Below are positions 1-7,968 of a stretch of DNA of 64,000 bases, one piece after another. The position numbers were made by a program, and so were the translations under genes. The notes below the pieces were generated by a model. That model had not been told where the DNA came from and searched no databases. It saw only the letters and a list, made by a program, of their open reading frames with translations. Each line of letters starts with the position of its first letter. The first letter of the stretch is position 1. The DNA comes from Cribrihabitans_A neustonicus (GTDB lineage Bacteria; Pseudomonadota; Alphaproteobacteria; Rhodobacterales; Rhodobacteraceae): the NCBI RefSeq assembly GCF_048820895.1, contig NZ_JBMERQ010000002.1, forward strand, positions 744,001 to 808,000. The letters run 5' to 3'.

Positions 1-927
1 CGCCGCAGCCTGCAGGGTCGCCAGCAGCCCCGCCTCCTGCCGCGCCAGCGCCGTGAGCACGGCAGGCGCCACCGGGTTCTGCTTCTGCGGCATGGTGGAG
101 GACGCCCCCGCCCCGCCCAGCGAAACCTCGGCAATTCCCGTCTGGGCCAGCGCGGTGCAATCTTCGCCCAGCTTGCCGAGCGCCAGCCCTGCGCGCACCA
201 GCCAGTCCGCGATACGCAGGATGGGCGTGCGGTCGGTATGCCAGCTGCGGCCGGGATCGCCGAGGTTCAGCCCCTTCGCCAGCGCCGCGCGCAGCTCTGC
301 CGCCTTCGGCCCCAGCGCGTTGCCGGTACCGGCAGCCCCAGAGAGCGACACCAGGAGGCAGGATTCACGCAGGGCAGGCAGCTCTTGGATCAGGGCCAGA
401 AGCGGCGTCCCCCAGCCCGCCGCCACCGCCCCAAAGCTGGTGGGAGTGGCATGCTGGCCGTAGGTGCGCCCGGGCATCGGCAGGCTGGCGTGCAACTCTG
501 CCAGCGCCCCCAGCGACCGCACGGCAGAGGAGAGGTCCGCCTCCACCAGCGCCAGCACCTGACGCAGCCGCAGCATCAGCGCGCTGTCCATGATGTCCTG
601 CGAGGTGGCGCCCCAATGCACGTACTGCGCATGTTCCGGCGCGTTCATCTCGGCGCGCAGGGCGGCGACCAGCCCGGGCACCGGGACGCCGTTCTGCGCC
701 GCGGGCGCCTTCAGCACGCCGGGGTCAATTGCGATCTCCATCACCGCCCGGCCAATCGCCGCGGCGCTCTCCCGCGGGATCACACCGGCGGCCCCCTGCG
801 CCTTCGCCAGCGCGCCCTCGACCAGCAGCATGGCACGCAGCTCCGCCGCGTCCGAGAACAGCCGCCCCGCTTCGCCGCAATCAAAAAGCCCGCCATAGAG
901 CTGGCTGTCGAAAAGTGATCCTGGCAT
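1..927 (-). CDS. pcaB: 3-carboxy-cis,cis-muconate cycloisomerase (partial, 3' end beyond window)
   Basis: Reading the minus strand from the ATG at 927 gives 309 codons that run off the left edge with no stop. The protein is a fumarate lyase/aspartase superfamily member: it carries the signature SSTMPQKQNPV near residue 290 and an upstream YVHWGATSQDIMDSA stretch typical of PcaB/adenylosuccinate-lyase-like enzymes. PcaB cycloisomerises 3-carboxymuconate to 4-carboxymuconolactone in the protocatechuate branch of the beta-ketoadipate pathway, in the cytosol. The start overlaps the stop of the preceding hydrolase gene (TGATG), so the two are translationally coupled. pcaD lies just upstream, which supports the pathway call over adenylosuccinate lyase. 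The full family length is about 350-450 residues, so a quarter or so is missing. Confidence 0.9.
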   Translation of the reverse strand, partial: MPGSLFDSQLYGGLFDCGEAGRLFSDAAELRAMLLVEGALAKAQGAAGVIPRESAAAIGRAVMEIAIDPGVLKAPAAQNGVPVPGLVAALRAEMNAPEHAQYVHWGATSQDIMDSALMLRLRQVLALVEADLSSAVRSLGALAELHASLPMPGRTYGQHATPTSFGAVAAGWGTPLLALIQELPALRESCLLVSLSGAAGTGNALGPKAAELRAALAKGLNLGDPGRSWHTDRTPILRIADWLVRAGLALGKLGEDCTALAQTGIAEVSLGGAGASSTMPQKQNPVAPAVLTALARQEAGLLATLQAAA

Positions 928-1637
928 CAGAGGTCCTTCACTATCTGTGTGATCAGTGCCGCCAGCCCCTCCGGGTCCGCGAAGAATGGCGAATGCGACG
1001 TGTTGAAATCATGCACCATCGCGGGCGGCAGCCCGGCCGCCATCTGGGCCTGGTATTCCGGCGGGATCACCCGGTCGCCGGTGCAGCGGATGTAGGCCTT
1101 GGGCACGCTTGCAGAATTTTTGCCAAGCGCGATGGGCGTGTCCTGAGGCCGGATCGGCTGCGGGCAGATATGCTCCAGCGCGTCGGCCACGGCCTCGGGC
1201 AGGCAGTCGTGGTAGAACAGTTCCGGCGCCGTCTCCGCCCGGAAGCTGTAGGCGGTTTCCGCCGCGTTCTTTACCGTCGCGCCGCCCAGGGTCTGCTGCG
1301 GGCCCGCCTTGCGCATACCGATCAGCGACATCCCGTCCTTCGGCACATAAGCGCAGAGGTAAATGAGCCCGCGCATCGCGCCCGGGTCCAGCTCGGCCGC
1401 GGCGGAGATCGGGAAGCCGCCCCAGGAATGGCCCAGCACGATGGTCCTCGGCGTCGAGGCCGCGCGCACGGCCTCGGCCGTTTCCGCGAGGGTGACGGAG
1501 GCCGGATCGCGCCCGTCGCCGTGGCCCGGCAGGTCGATGGCCCGCGCGCCGTGGCCGCGCGCCGCCAGCGCCGGGATCAACTCGCGCCAGCACCAAGCGC
1601 CGTGGCAGGAGCCGTGGATCAGAAGGAGGTCAGCCAA
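927..1637 (-). CDS. Small alpha/beta hydrolase (methyl-esterase/hydroxynitrile-lyase-like)
   Basis: This 236-residue single-domain alpha/beta hydrolase starts with the oxyanion-loop motif LLIHGSCHGAWCW. Its nucleophile serine is in GHSWGG, and a late SHSPFF segment probably supplies the catalytic histidine. That pattern fits the plant-type methyl-esterase/HNL branch (AB_hydrolase_6) better than PcaD. The gene overlaps the end of pcaD by 8 bases and the start of pcaB by one base, so it belongs to the pca transcription unit. Its substrate is unknown. An ester or lactone of an aromatic-acid pathway is a reasonable guess from context only. It is not part of the standard pcaDCHGB set. Confidence 0.8.
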   Translation of the reverse strand: MADLLLIHGSCHGAWCWRELIPALAARGHGARAIDLPGHGDGRDPASVTLAETAEAVRAASTPRTIVLGHSWGGFPISAAAELDPGAMRGLIYLCAYVPKDGMSLIGMRKAGPQQTLGGATVKNAAETAYSFRAETAPELFYHDCLPEAVADALEHICPQPIRPQDTPIALGKNSASVPKAYIRCTGDRVIPPEYQAQMAAGLPPAMVHDFNTSHSPFFADPEGLAALITQIVKDL

Positions 1638-2421
1638 TGTGCCCGGTCTCCTTCAGGAACCGGGTGAGCCTTGCGGCAAATTCCTCCGGCTGCTCGACGC
1701 AAGGCAGATGGCCCGCGCGGCGTATCAGGTGGAACTGGCTGCCCGGGATCAGCTCGGCCGTCTCGCGCACCAGATCGGCGGGCGTTGCGCCATCCTCGCT
1801 GCCTGCGATGGCAAGGCAGGGCAGGCGCAAGCCGCTGGTCGGTGTGTAGAAATCGGTGCCCGCAATGGCGGCGCAGCAGCCGGCATAGCCCGCGGGCGGC
1901 TGCCGCAGCAGCATATTGCGCCACAAAGCAAGATCGGGCCGTTCCAGGAAGGCGCGGGAGAACCAGCGCTGCATCACCGCATCGGCCAGCGCCTCCATGC
2001 CGCCGTCCTGCACTTGCGCGATGCGCTCCTGCCACATCGCGGGCGTGCCGATCTTGGCGGCGGTGTTGGAGAGCACCAGCGCACGCACCTGGTCAAGCCG
2101 CTTCACCGCGAGCCCCTGCGCGATCATGCCGCCGATCGAGAGCCCGGCGAACATGCAGTCGCGCACAGAGAGGAAATCGAGCAGCCGCTCGGCATCGCGC
2201 ACCAGCGCGCCCATGGAATACGGCGCAGGCGGGCAATCCGACAGCCCATGGCCGCGCAGGTCATAGCGGATGATGCGCAGGCCCGGGGGCAGGGCGGCCA
2301 CCACCGCGTCCCAGATCCGCAGATCGGTGCCGAGGGAGTTGGCAAAGACCAGCGGCGCACCTTCCGGGTCGCCGTCGGTACGGTAGTGGAGCCGGACATC
2401 GCCCAGGTCTGCGATCTGCAT
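1630..2421 (-). CDS. pcaD: 3-oxoadipate enol-lactonase
   Basis: A 263-residue alpha/beta hydrolase with the length and order of motifs expected of PcaD: an N-terminal LGDVRLHYRTDGDP, the oxyanion segment FANSLGTDLRIWD, the nucleophile elbow GLSIGG around residues 94-99, and a C-terminal RRAGHLPCVEQP with the catalytic histidine. PcaD hydrolyses 3-oxoadipate enol-lactone to 3-oxoadipate in protocatechuate catabolism. It sits in the usual place before pcaB on the same strand, but an extra hydrolase gene separates the two. Upstream lies a 168-base gap with paired inverted repeats, so it may begin its own transcription unit. Confidence 0.85.
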   Translation of the reverse strand: MQIADLGDVRLHYRTDGDPEGAPLVFANSLGTDLRIWDAVVAALPPGLRIIRYDLRGHGLSDCPPAPYSMGALVRDAERLLDFLSVRDCMFAGLSIGGMIAQGLAVKRLDQVRALVLSNTAAKIGTPAMWQERIAQVQDGGMEALADAVMQRWFSRAFLERPDLALWRNMLLRQPPAGYAGCCAAIAGTDFYTPTSGLRLPCLAIAGSEDGATPADLVRETAELIPGSQFHLIRRAGHLPCVEQPEEFAARLTRFLKETGHIG

Positions 2422-2506
2422 GAATGGCCTCGCTGATTTGCTTTGGCGCGCACTCTACCCCCACCGCCGGCGGGAGGCAAAGCCTGGGGGTGGCCGCAGG
2501 CGGCGG

Positions 2507-2556
2507 CAATTTTCTTGAAGCAAGAAAATTGGCCGGAAAATTTCTCAATTTTCCGG
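2507..2556. repeat. Two tandem perfect hairpins between dehydratase and pcaD
   Basis: The first inverted repeat (2507-2531) has 11-base arms CAATTTTCTTG/CAAGAAAATTG around a 3-base loop. The second (2533-2556) has 10-base arms CCGGAAAATT/AATTTTCCGG around TCTC. Both are AT-rich islands in a GC-rich background, lying 34 bases beyond the stop of the upstream dehydratase gene on the minus strand. They could act as terminators, as mRNA-stabilising structures or as a mobile intergenic element. No single role can be fixed from sequence alone. Confidence 0.75.
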
Positions 2557-2589
2557 CGCCGGATCGCGCCCGTTCGTGGATTTGGGGGA

Positions 2590-3567
2590 TCAGAGGAGGC
2601 GGGAGAGCGCTTCGGAAAACAACGCAGGATCCACGTTGCCGCCGGTGGCGATGGCAATCACCGCATCGCCCTCGAAGGCGTCTGGACGGAACAGCGCCGC
2701 CGCCAGCGCCACGGCGCCGCCCGGTTCCAGCACGATTTTCAGCCGCAGGAAGGCCAGCGCCACCGCGCGCATCGCCTCCCCGTCGCTGACTGCCAGCCCC
2801 GGTCCGCAGAGCCGCTGCAGCACCGGAAAGGTCAGATCGCCCGGCGCGGGCGTCAGGATCGCGTCGCAGAGAGACCCGGAGGGCCGGTCATTGTGCTGCA
2901 CCGCGCCGGCTGCCAGAGAGCGCGCCACGTCGTCGAAACCTTCGGGCTCCACGGTGCGCACCCTGAGCCCCGGCGCATGGGCCTCCAGCGCCAGCGCCAC
3001 CCCGGCCGAGAGCCCGCCGCCGCCGCAGCAGATGGCAACGTCGCCCGAGGTCACGCCCTCCGCCGCCGCCTGGGCGGCAATCTCCAGCCCGGTGGTGCCC
3101 TGGCCCGCGATCACCTGCGGATCGTCATAGGGTTTGATCAGCGTGAGCCCGCGCGCCTCGGCGTGCCTGGCCCCCACCGCCTCGCGGCTCTCTCCGCCGG
3201 CGCGGTCGTAAAGCACCACCTCGGCCCCCAGCGCGCGGGTGTTGTCGATCTTCAGGCGCGGCGCGTCCTCCGGCATCACGATCAGCGCGGGCACCCCATG
3301 CGCCCGCGCCGCCGCGGCGACGCCCTGGGCATGGTTGCCGCTCGAATAGGCGATCACCCCGCGCGCCCGTGCCTCTTCGCTCAGCGCCGAGACCGCCGAC
3401 CAGCCGCCGCGGAACTTGAACGAGCCGGTGTGCTGCAGGCATTCCGCCTTCACCAGCACCCGGCGGCCCGCGATCTCGTCGAGGTCGGGCGAGGACAAGA
3501 GCGGGGTCTGCCGGGCGTGGCCCTTGAGCCGCTTTGCGGCGGCTTCGATCATGGCAAGCGAGGTCAT
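2590..3567 (-). CDS. PLP-dependent threonine/serine dehydratase family protein
   Basis: The 325-residue protein is a fold-type II PLP enzyme. The Schiff-base lysine is K51 in SFKFRGG, the asparagine loop is SSGNHAQG, and the phosphate-binding glycine loop is CGGGGLSAG. The layout matches catabolic threonine/serine dehydratases (IlvA/TdcB/serine racemase group) without the regulatory ACT domain. It probably deaminates L-threonine or L-serine, or a 3-hydroxy-aspartate-like substrate. Its start overlaps the stop of the upstream alpha/beta hydrolase (ATGA), which marks an operon with that gene and the HAD dehalogenase. Substrate specificity cannot be set from sequence. Confidence 0.85.
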   Translation of the reverse strand: MTSLAMIEAAAKRLKGHARQTPLLSSPDLDEIAGRRVLVKAECLQHTGSFKFRGGWSAVSALSEEARARGVIAYSSGNHAQGVAAAARAHGVPALIVMPEDAPRLKIDNTRALGAEVVLYDRAGGESREAVGARHAEARGLTLIKPYDDPQVIAGQGTTGLEIAAQAAAEGVTSGDVAICCGGGGLSAGVALALEAHAPGLRVRTVEPEGFDDVARSLAAGAVQHNDRPSGSLCDAILTPAPGDLTFPVLQRLCGPGLAVSDGEAMRAVALAFLRLKIVLEPGGAVALAAALFRPDAFEGDAVIAIATGGNVDPALFSEALSRLL

Positions 3568-4406
3568 CGGGCGGTCTCCAGCACGGAAAAGATGAGGGCG
3601 AGGGCTTCGGGCTCGTCGAGGAAGGGCACATGGCCGCGGCGCGGCACCTCGGCGGTTTTGAGGCCAGGCAGGCGGCGCTGCATCTCGGCGAAGGTGTCAG
3701 CATCGAGGATATCGGAATTGGCCCCGCGCAGCGCGCCGCAGGGCAGACCGTCGAGCGCCTCGAACAGCGGCCAGAGATCCGGCGGCGGCCCGGCTTCGGC
3801 CTGGGCCAGCAGCGCGTCGCGCAGCCTCGGGTCGTAGCGAAGGGCAAGCCCATCGGGGGTTTCGTCGTAGAAGGCCTGCGCCTCCTCCAGCCAGCGGGCG
3901 GGGGGCACGTCCGGAAAAGCCGGGGACATCAGCGCCTGCAGCGTGGCGGCAGCCTGCGCGTGGGTTCTAGCGGCGGGCCTGCGGCCGACGTAGTCGATGA
4001 TGCGGGCGATGCCGCCGGGGGCGATCACCGGCCCTACGTCATTCAGCACCACCGCCGAGAGCCGCGCCTTCGCGGTGGCCGCGAGGGTCATCGCCACCAG
4101 CCCGCCGCGCGAAGTGCCGAGGACCGCGGCCTGCGCGAGGCCGAGGTGGTCGAGCAGTTCCACAGCATCCTGCGTCTCGCGCAGCACGTTGTAGGTGAGG
4201 AAGTCATTTGCGTACTCAGAGCCGCCGCGGCCGCGGGCGTCCAGCGTGATCAGCCGCAGGCCTTGTGCGTGGGGCGCGAAATAGCGGAAGTCGCGGCTAT
4301 CGCGGGTGAGGCCCGCAAGACAGACGAGCGGCAGGGCCTCCGCGCTGTCGGCGCCGCTGTCGGTGTAGAACAGCCGCAGCCCGTCGGAGCTCTCGAAATA
4401 CGGCAT
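3564..4406 (-). CDS. Alpha/beta hydrolase
   Basis: The ATG at 4406 (MPYFESSDGL) is preferred to one 18 codons upstream, because family homology begins there and the extension is low in conserved residues. The 280-residue product has the oxyanion segment LVCLAGLTRDSRD, the nucleophile in GTSRGG, and a late RGHVPFLDEP containing the likely catalytic histidine. It is a generic soluble hydrolase of the 3-oxoadipate-enol-lactonase/haloalkane-dehalogenase type. It lies 7 bases downstream of the HAD dehalogenase gene and overlaps the dehydratase gene by four bases, so all three are probably co-transcribed. Substrate unknown. Confidence 0.8.
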   Translation of the reverse strand: MPYFESSDGLRLFYTDSGADSAEALPLVCLAGLTRDSRDFRYFAPHAQGLRLITLDARGRGGSEYANDFLTYNVLRETQDAVELLDHLGLAQAAVLGTSRGGLVAMTLAATAKARLSAVVLNDVGPVIAPGGIARIIDYVGRRPAARTHAQAAATLQALMSPAFPDVPPARWLEEAQAFYDETPDGLALRYDPRLRDALLAQAEAGPPPDLWPLFEALDGLPCGALRGANSDILDADTFAEMQRRLPGLKTAEVPRRGHVPFLDEPEALALIFSVLETAR

Positions 4407-4413
4407 GCCGCGC

Positions 4414-5100
4414 TTACCCCTTTGCCAGGTCCGGAATCGCGGTGAGGTCCTCGAGCACATGCGCGGGCCGCCAGGGCAGGCGGTCCACGGGCTCCCCGGC
4501 GCGGTTTACCCAGGCGGTGGTGAAGCCGTAGCCAGTGGCCCCCGCCGCGTCCCAGCCGTTCGAGGAAACGAACAGCACCTCGCCGGCTGCGCAGCCAAAG
4601 TGCTGGCCGACCAGGTCGTAGACCCGCGAATCGGGCTTGAAGATCCCCACGCTTTCGACCGAAAGCACAGCGTCCAGGAGATCGCCGATCCCCGCCGACT
4701 GCACCGCGCCATCGAGCATAGCGGGGGAGCCGTTCGACAGGATCGCGGTGTTCAGGCCCGCCTGCTTCAGAGCCCTAAGCATCTGCGGCACCTCGGGGTA
4801 GGCCTCGAGCTGCCAGTAGAGGTCCAGCAGCCGCTGGCGCAGGGCAGCATCGCCATCCAGCCCCTCGGCCTCCAACGCCCAGTCAAGCCCCTCCTGCGTG
4901 ACCTGCCAGAAATCCGCATGCGCGCCGGTGATCGCGCGCAGCCAGGTATATTGCAGCTGCTTCAGCCGCCAATGCTGCGCCAGCGCCTGCCAGCGTTCCA
5001 GTGATGCGGCATACTGCGGCTCTGCGGCCGCCTGCCGTGCGGCGGCGGCGACATCGAACAGCGTGCCGTAGGCGTCGAAGATGCAGGTGGTGATGGGCAT
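4414..5100 (-). CDS. Haloacid dehalogenase, type II
   Basis: A 228-residue HAD-superfamily protein starting MPITTCIFDAYGTLFD, in which D9 is the nucleophilic aspartate. Later motifs are SNGSP (motif II), FKPDSRVYD with the conserved lysine (motif III) and the SSNGWD signature seen in L-2-haloacid dehalogenases. The family hydrolyses L-2-haloalkanoates to D-2-hydroxyalkanoates, and many members in marine Rhodobacteraceae are annotated this way. A longer open frame reaches 5235, but the conserved start and family length favour 5100. It heads a likely three-gene minus-strand unit with the hydrolase and dehydratase. Confidence 0.85.
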   Translation of the reverse strand: MPITTCIFDAYGTLFDVAAAARQAAAEPQYAASLERWQALAQHWRLKQLQYTWLRAITGAHADFWQVTQEGLDWALEAEGLDGDAALRQRLLDLYWQLEAYPEVPQMLRALKQAGLNTAILSNGSPAMLDGAVQSAGIGDLLDAVLSVESVGIFKPDSRVYDLVGQHFGCAAGEVLFVSSNGWDAAGATGYGFTTAWVNRAGEPVDRLPWRPAHVLEDLTAIPDLAKG

Positions 5101-5309
5101 GCGCGGTATACTCCCTGTCTGGTGCGTGCTGTTTCTTTGCCGCCCTCCGCTGGCGCGGCTCTCCCTGCGGCAGGCTAAGCGAAAAGCCCGCAGCTGCACC
5201 AGCGGCAATCCGCGCCTCCGGGCTCTTCCCGGCAATCGGGTTTACATCCGGGCTATGATCTATAGGCTGCTCTGCTTTGAAACCCGAAGCAAAACCGATT
5301 GGAGGTCTT

Positions 5310-5738
5310 ATGACCGGGGTAAAAAACGGCGATACCGTGCGCATCCACTACACGGGCAAACTGACGGACGGCACCGTCTTTGACAGCTCCGAGGGACGCG
5401 ACCCGCTGGAATTCACCGTAGGCGCAGGCCAGGTGATCGCGGGCATGGACGCCGGGCTGCAGGGCATGGAGCCGGGTGAAAAGAAGACGCTGAACATAGA
5501 TTGCGCCGACGCCTACGGCCCGGCCGACCCGAACGCGCGCCAGGCCATCCCGCGCGAAGGCATCCCGGCGGAGATCCCGCTGGAGATCGGCACCCAGCTG
5601 CAGATGCAGAGCCCCGAGGGCCAGGTGCTGCCGGTCACCGTGGCCGAGGTCACCGAGGAGACCGTGACGCTGGACGCCAACCACTTCCTGGCGGGCAAGG
5701 ACCTGGTCTTCGACGTCGAGCTGGTCTCGGTCGCTTGA
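5310..5738 (+). CDS. FKBP-type peptidyl-prolyl cis-trans isomerase, SlyD-like
   Basis: The start at 5310 (MTGVKNGDTVRIHYTG) follows a GGAGG ribosome-binding site; an in-frame ATG 11 codons earlier lacks one. The 142-residue protein has the FKBP core split by an inserted-flap domain: TGKLTDGTVFDSS at the N-terminus, GMDAGLQGMEPGEKKT, a mid insertion containing IGTQLQM, and NHFLAGKDLVFDVEL at the C-terminus. That is the SlyD architecture (FKBP plus IF domain), but without SlyD's histidine-rich metal tail. It should catalyse prolyl isomerisation and act as a cytosolic folding chaperone. It is monocistronic and divergent from the dehalogenase unit. Confidence 0.9.
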   Translation: MTGVKNGDTVRIHYTGKLTDGTVFDSSEGRDPLEFTVGAGQVIAGMDAGLQGMEPGEKKTLNIDCADAYGPADPNARQAIPREGIPAEIPLEIGTQLQMQSPEGQVLPVTVAEVTEETVTLDANHFLAGKDLVFDVELVSVA

Positions 5739-6065
5739 GACAGCGCGCGTCCGGAGCGCGCGGCATGAAATCGGCGGGGCACTCCCGTCCGGCGGACGGC
5801 GCCCTCCTGCCGGAGGCCGCCGCCGCCCGTTGGGCCGGGCAGCGCGGCAGACCGCGCTGCGGTCTGGTCCGGATGCAGGCCGCGGGGTGGCCACGCCGGC
5901 ATTTCCCTGCCGCGGCCGGCGATCAGCGCGGGCGCGGAGGCGCCTCCCTTGTTATTGACCTGATTCCGGAAGTGCCGCAGCTGTCACACCGGGCGGTGTG
6001 CGGCTATTTCCGCATTTCCGCCGGGACCGTTGCGGCGGCCGGCCGGTCCTGCGACACTCTGCTGG
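5739..6065. other. Gene-free interval with GC-rich hairpins
   Basis: No credible gene is seen in these 327 bases. A hairpin with GCGCGC arms (5743-5761) follows the isomerase stop and may end its transcript, though it lacks a T-run. A perfect 8-base hairpin with CAGACCGC/GCGGTCTG arms and a GCT loop lies at 5848-5866. The motif GTTGGGCCGGGC at 5829-5840 recurs at 23698-23709 in a similar setting. Confidence 0.6.
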
Positions 6066-6869
6066 ATGGCGCACCAGATCCTCTCCGCTGAAAGCCTCGC
6101 GCGCGACCTCCGGGCCCTGGGCGTCGCGCAGGGGGACGGGCTGTTTGTTCATGCCTCGGCGCGGGCGATCGGTCCGGTGGTCGGAGGCGCGCGCTGTATC
6201 GTCGAAGCTCTGCTGGAGACGATTGGGCCAGATGGCCTCCTTGGGATGCCGGCCTTCTCATCCGATGCGTACCTCCCGCCGCACTTCGATTCAGAAACGC
6301 TCTCCCGCGGTGAGATCGCCGCCATCGAACTTGCCGTGCCGGGCTTTGACCCGCTGCGGTCTCCGGCCTCCGGCATGGGGATCATTGCAGAGACCTTCCG
6401 GACCTGGCCGGGAACCGTGCGCAGCTCACATCCAGCGGTATCCATCTGCCTGCACGGGAAGGATGCCGCGGCGTATGCGGAGCCCCATTCCCCGGCCTGG
6501 GCTACTGGTCCGGAGACGCCGCTTGGCCGCCTTGCGCATCGGCGGAAAATGAAGATCCTGCTGATCGGGGTGGGGTGGAACAGGTGCTCTGCGCTGCATA
6601 CCGCCGAAACCCTTGCCCAGTACCGCCGGACCAAGCTGCGCCGGTTCAAGACCGGCCCCGGCAATGCGGCGTGGATCGAGACACCGGACGTGGCTGACGA
6701 TCTCGGGCGGTTGTTCCCCGCAGCCGGCGCCGCTTTCGAGGCAGCTGGCCAGGTTGGCCGCGGGACGCTGGGGCATGCGGAGTGCAGGATATGCCCCTAT
6801 GGCGCTCTGGTGGACTTTGCGTCCGGCTGGATCGGCGAGTCGAACAGGATAAGCGGCGCCCGGCACTGA
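6066..6869 (+). CDS. Aminoglycoside N(3)-acetyltransferase family protein
   Basis: The 267-residue product from the ATG at 6066 (MAHQILSAESLARDL) follows the AAC(3)/YokD fold: LGVAQGDGLFVHASARAIG near the N-terminus, EALLETIGPDGLLGMPAFSSDA, SPASGMGIIAETFRTWPG, and the catalytic-histidine block VRSSHPAVSICLHG. The family transfers acetyl from acetyl-CoA to the 3-amino group of aminoglycosides, but chromosomal members in environmental bacteria often have unknown acceptors. A cysteine-containing C-terminal segment (ECRICPYGALVDF) resembles other members. No linked resistance genes or mobility genes are present, so resistance should not be assumed. The first in-frame ATG, 12 codons upstream, has no better support. 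Confidence 0.8.
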   Translation: MAHQILSAESLARDLRALGVAQGDGLFVHASARAIGPVVGGARCIVEALLETIGPDGLLGMPAFSSDAYLPPHFDSETLSRGEIAAIELAVPGFDPLRSPASGMGIIAETFRTWPGTVRSSHPAVSICLHGKDAAAYAEPHSPAWATGPETPLGRLAHRRKMKILLIGVGWNRCSALHTAETLAQYRRTKLRRFKTGPGNAAWIETPDVADDLGRLFPAAGAAFEAAGQVGRGTLGHAECRICPYGALVDFASGWIGESNRISGARH

Positions 6870-7111
6870 CCGGGTGAAGCCCGGTGCCGGTCTCCATCCC
6901 CGCGCGGCTCAAGGCTGGGAGGCCGCCTCCCCGCGGGCAGTTTCCGGCGCGACGGCGGTTTGGTCCGGGATTGGCACCGGATCGGGAAAGCGTGCGCACC
7001 GGGCGGGGATAATCCGCCATCTGCATCTGAGCGGATCGCCCTCGCGCGCGGCAAGGCGCGGCGTTTCTCTTATGTCCGTAAATTCCTGCAGTCCCATCGC
7101 CTCACGAGGCG

Positions 7112-7140
7112 AAAAAAAGGGCGCCCGAAGGCGCCCTTTC
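7112..7140 (-). terminator. Intrinsic terminator after fabI
   Basis: On the minus strand the sequence reads GGGCGCC, TTCG, GGCGCCC and then a run of seven T: a tetraloop hairpin with a U-tract, about 30 bases past the fabI stop. The rest of the 6870-7170 gap holds only a 6-base hairpin at the stop of the acetyltransferase gene (6869-6885) and no credible gene. Confidence 0.9.
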
Positions 7141-7170
7141 GAAACCGTCCGCTTTTGGGGCAGCCCCGGC

Positions 7171-7962
7171 TCAGAGATGCTCCTGCTGCGGCATGCCCAG
7201 CACGTGGAAACCGCCGTCGACCCGGATGATCTCCCCCGTGGTGCAGGCGCCGGCGTCGGACGCGAGGTAGACCGCGGTGCCGCCCACGGCCTCGAGCGTG
7301 GCGTTCTCCCGCAAGGGTGCGTTCTGGGCGGTGTGCTTGAAGGTCTTGCGCGCGCCGCCAATCGCGGCGCCGGCCAGGGTCTTCATCGGGCCGGGGGAGA
7401 TCGCGTTCACCCGGATGCCGTCGGGCCCAAGGTCATTCGCCAGGTAGCGGGTCGCCGATTCCAGCGCCGCCTTGGCCACGCCCATCACGTTGTAGTTCGG
7501 CACTACCCGGTTCGAGCCCTGGTAGGTGAGCGTGATCAGGCTGCCGCCCTTCTCCTGCATCAGCGGGTAGGCGCGGCGCGCCACGTCGATGAAGGAATAG
7601 GCCGAGATGTCCATGGAATTCTTGAAGTTGGCGCGGGAGGTGTTGAGGAACCGCCCGGTCAGCTCGGATTTGTCGGAGTAGGCAATCGCGTGCACCACGA
7701 AGTCGATGCTGTCCCAGCGCGCCGCGAGCTGCTCGAATGCTGCATCCAGCGAGGCGTCATCGGTCACGTCCACATCCACCATGAAGTCGGAGCCGACGCT
7801 GGCCGCCAGCGGCTCCAGCCGCTTGCCGAAGGCTTCGCCCTGGTAGGTGAAGGCCAGCTCGGCACCCGCCTCATGCATCGCCTTGGCAATGCCCCAGGCG
7901 ATGGAGCGGTCGTTCGCGACACCCATGATCAGGCCGCGTTTTCCGGTGAGAATTCCTGGCAT
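7171..7962 (-). CDS. fabI: Enoyl-[acyl-carrier-protein] reductase (NADH)
   Basis: The 263-residue short-chain-dehydrogenase-type protein carries FabI hallmarks: GKRGLIMGVANDRSIAWGIA for the atypical NAD-binding loop, the catalytic Tyr-(X)6-Lys in YNVMGVAK, and the SPGPMKTLA segment near the substrate loop. It reduces trans-2-enoyl-ACP to acyl-ACP in the last step of type II fatty acid elongation and is the usual triclosan target. It lies 6 bases downstream of fabB, so fabA-fabB-fabI form a minus-strand unit ending at a clear terminator. Linkage with fabA and fabB argues for the main housekeeping copy. Confidence 0.95.
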   Translation of the reverse strand: MPGILTGKRGLIMGVANDRSIAWGIAKAMHEAGAELAFTYQGEAFGKRLEPLAASVGSDFMVDVDVTDDASLDAAFEQLAARWDSIDFVVHAIAYSDKSELTGRFLNTSRANFKNSMDISAYSFIDVARRAYPLMQEKGGSLITLTYQGSNRVVPNYNVMGVAKAALESATRYLANDLGPDGIRVNAISPGPMKTLAGAAIGGARKTFKHTAQNAPLRENATLEAVGGTAVYLASDAGACTTGEIIRVDGGFHVLGMPQQEHL

Positions 7963-7968
7963 CCGGCG

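Noticed and set aside
6066..6869. Calling the AAC(3)-family gene an antibiotic resistance determinant
   Set aside because: Family membership alone does not show aminoglycoside activity, and there is no resistance or mobility context.
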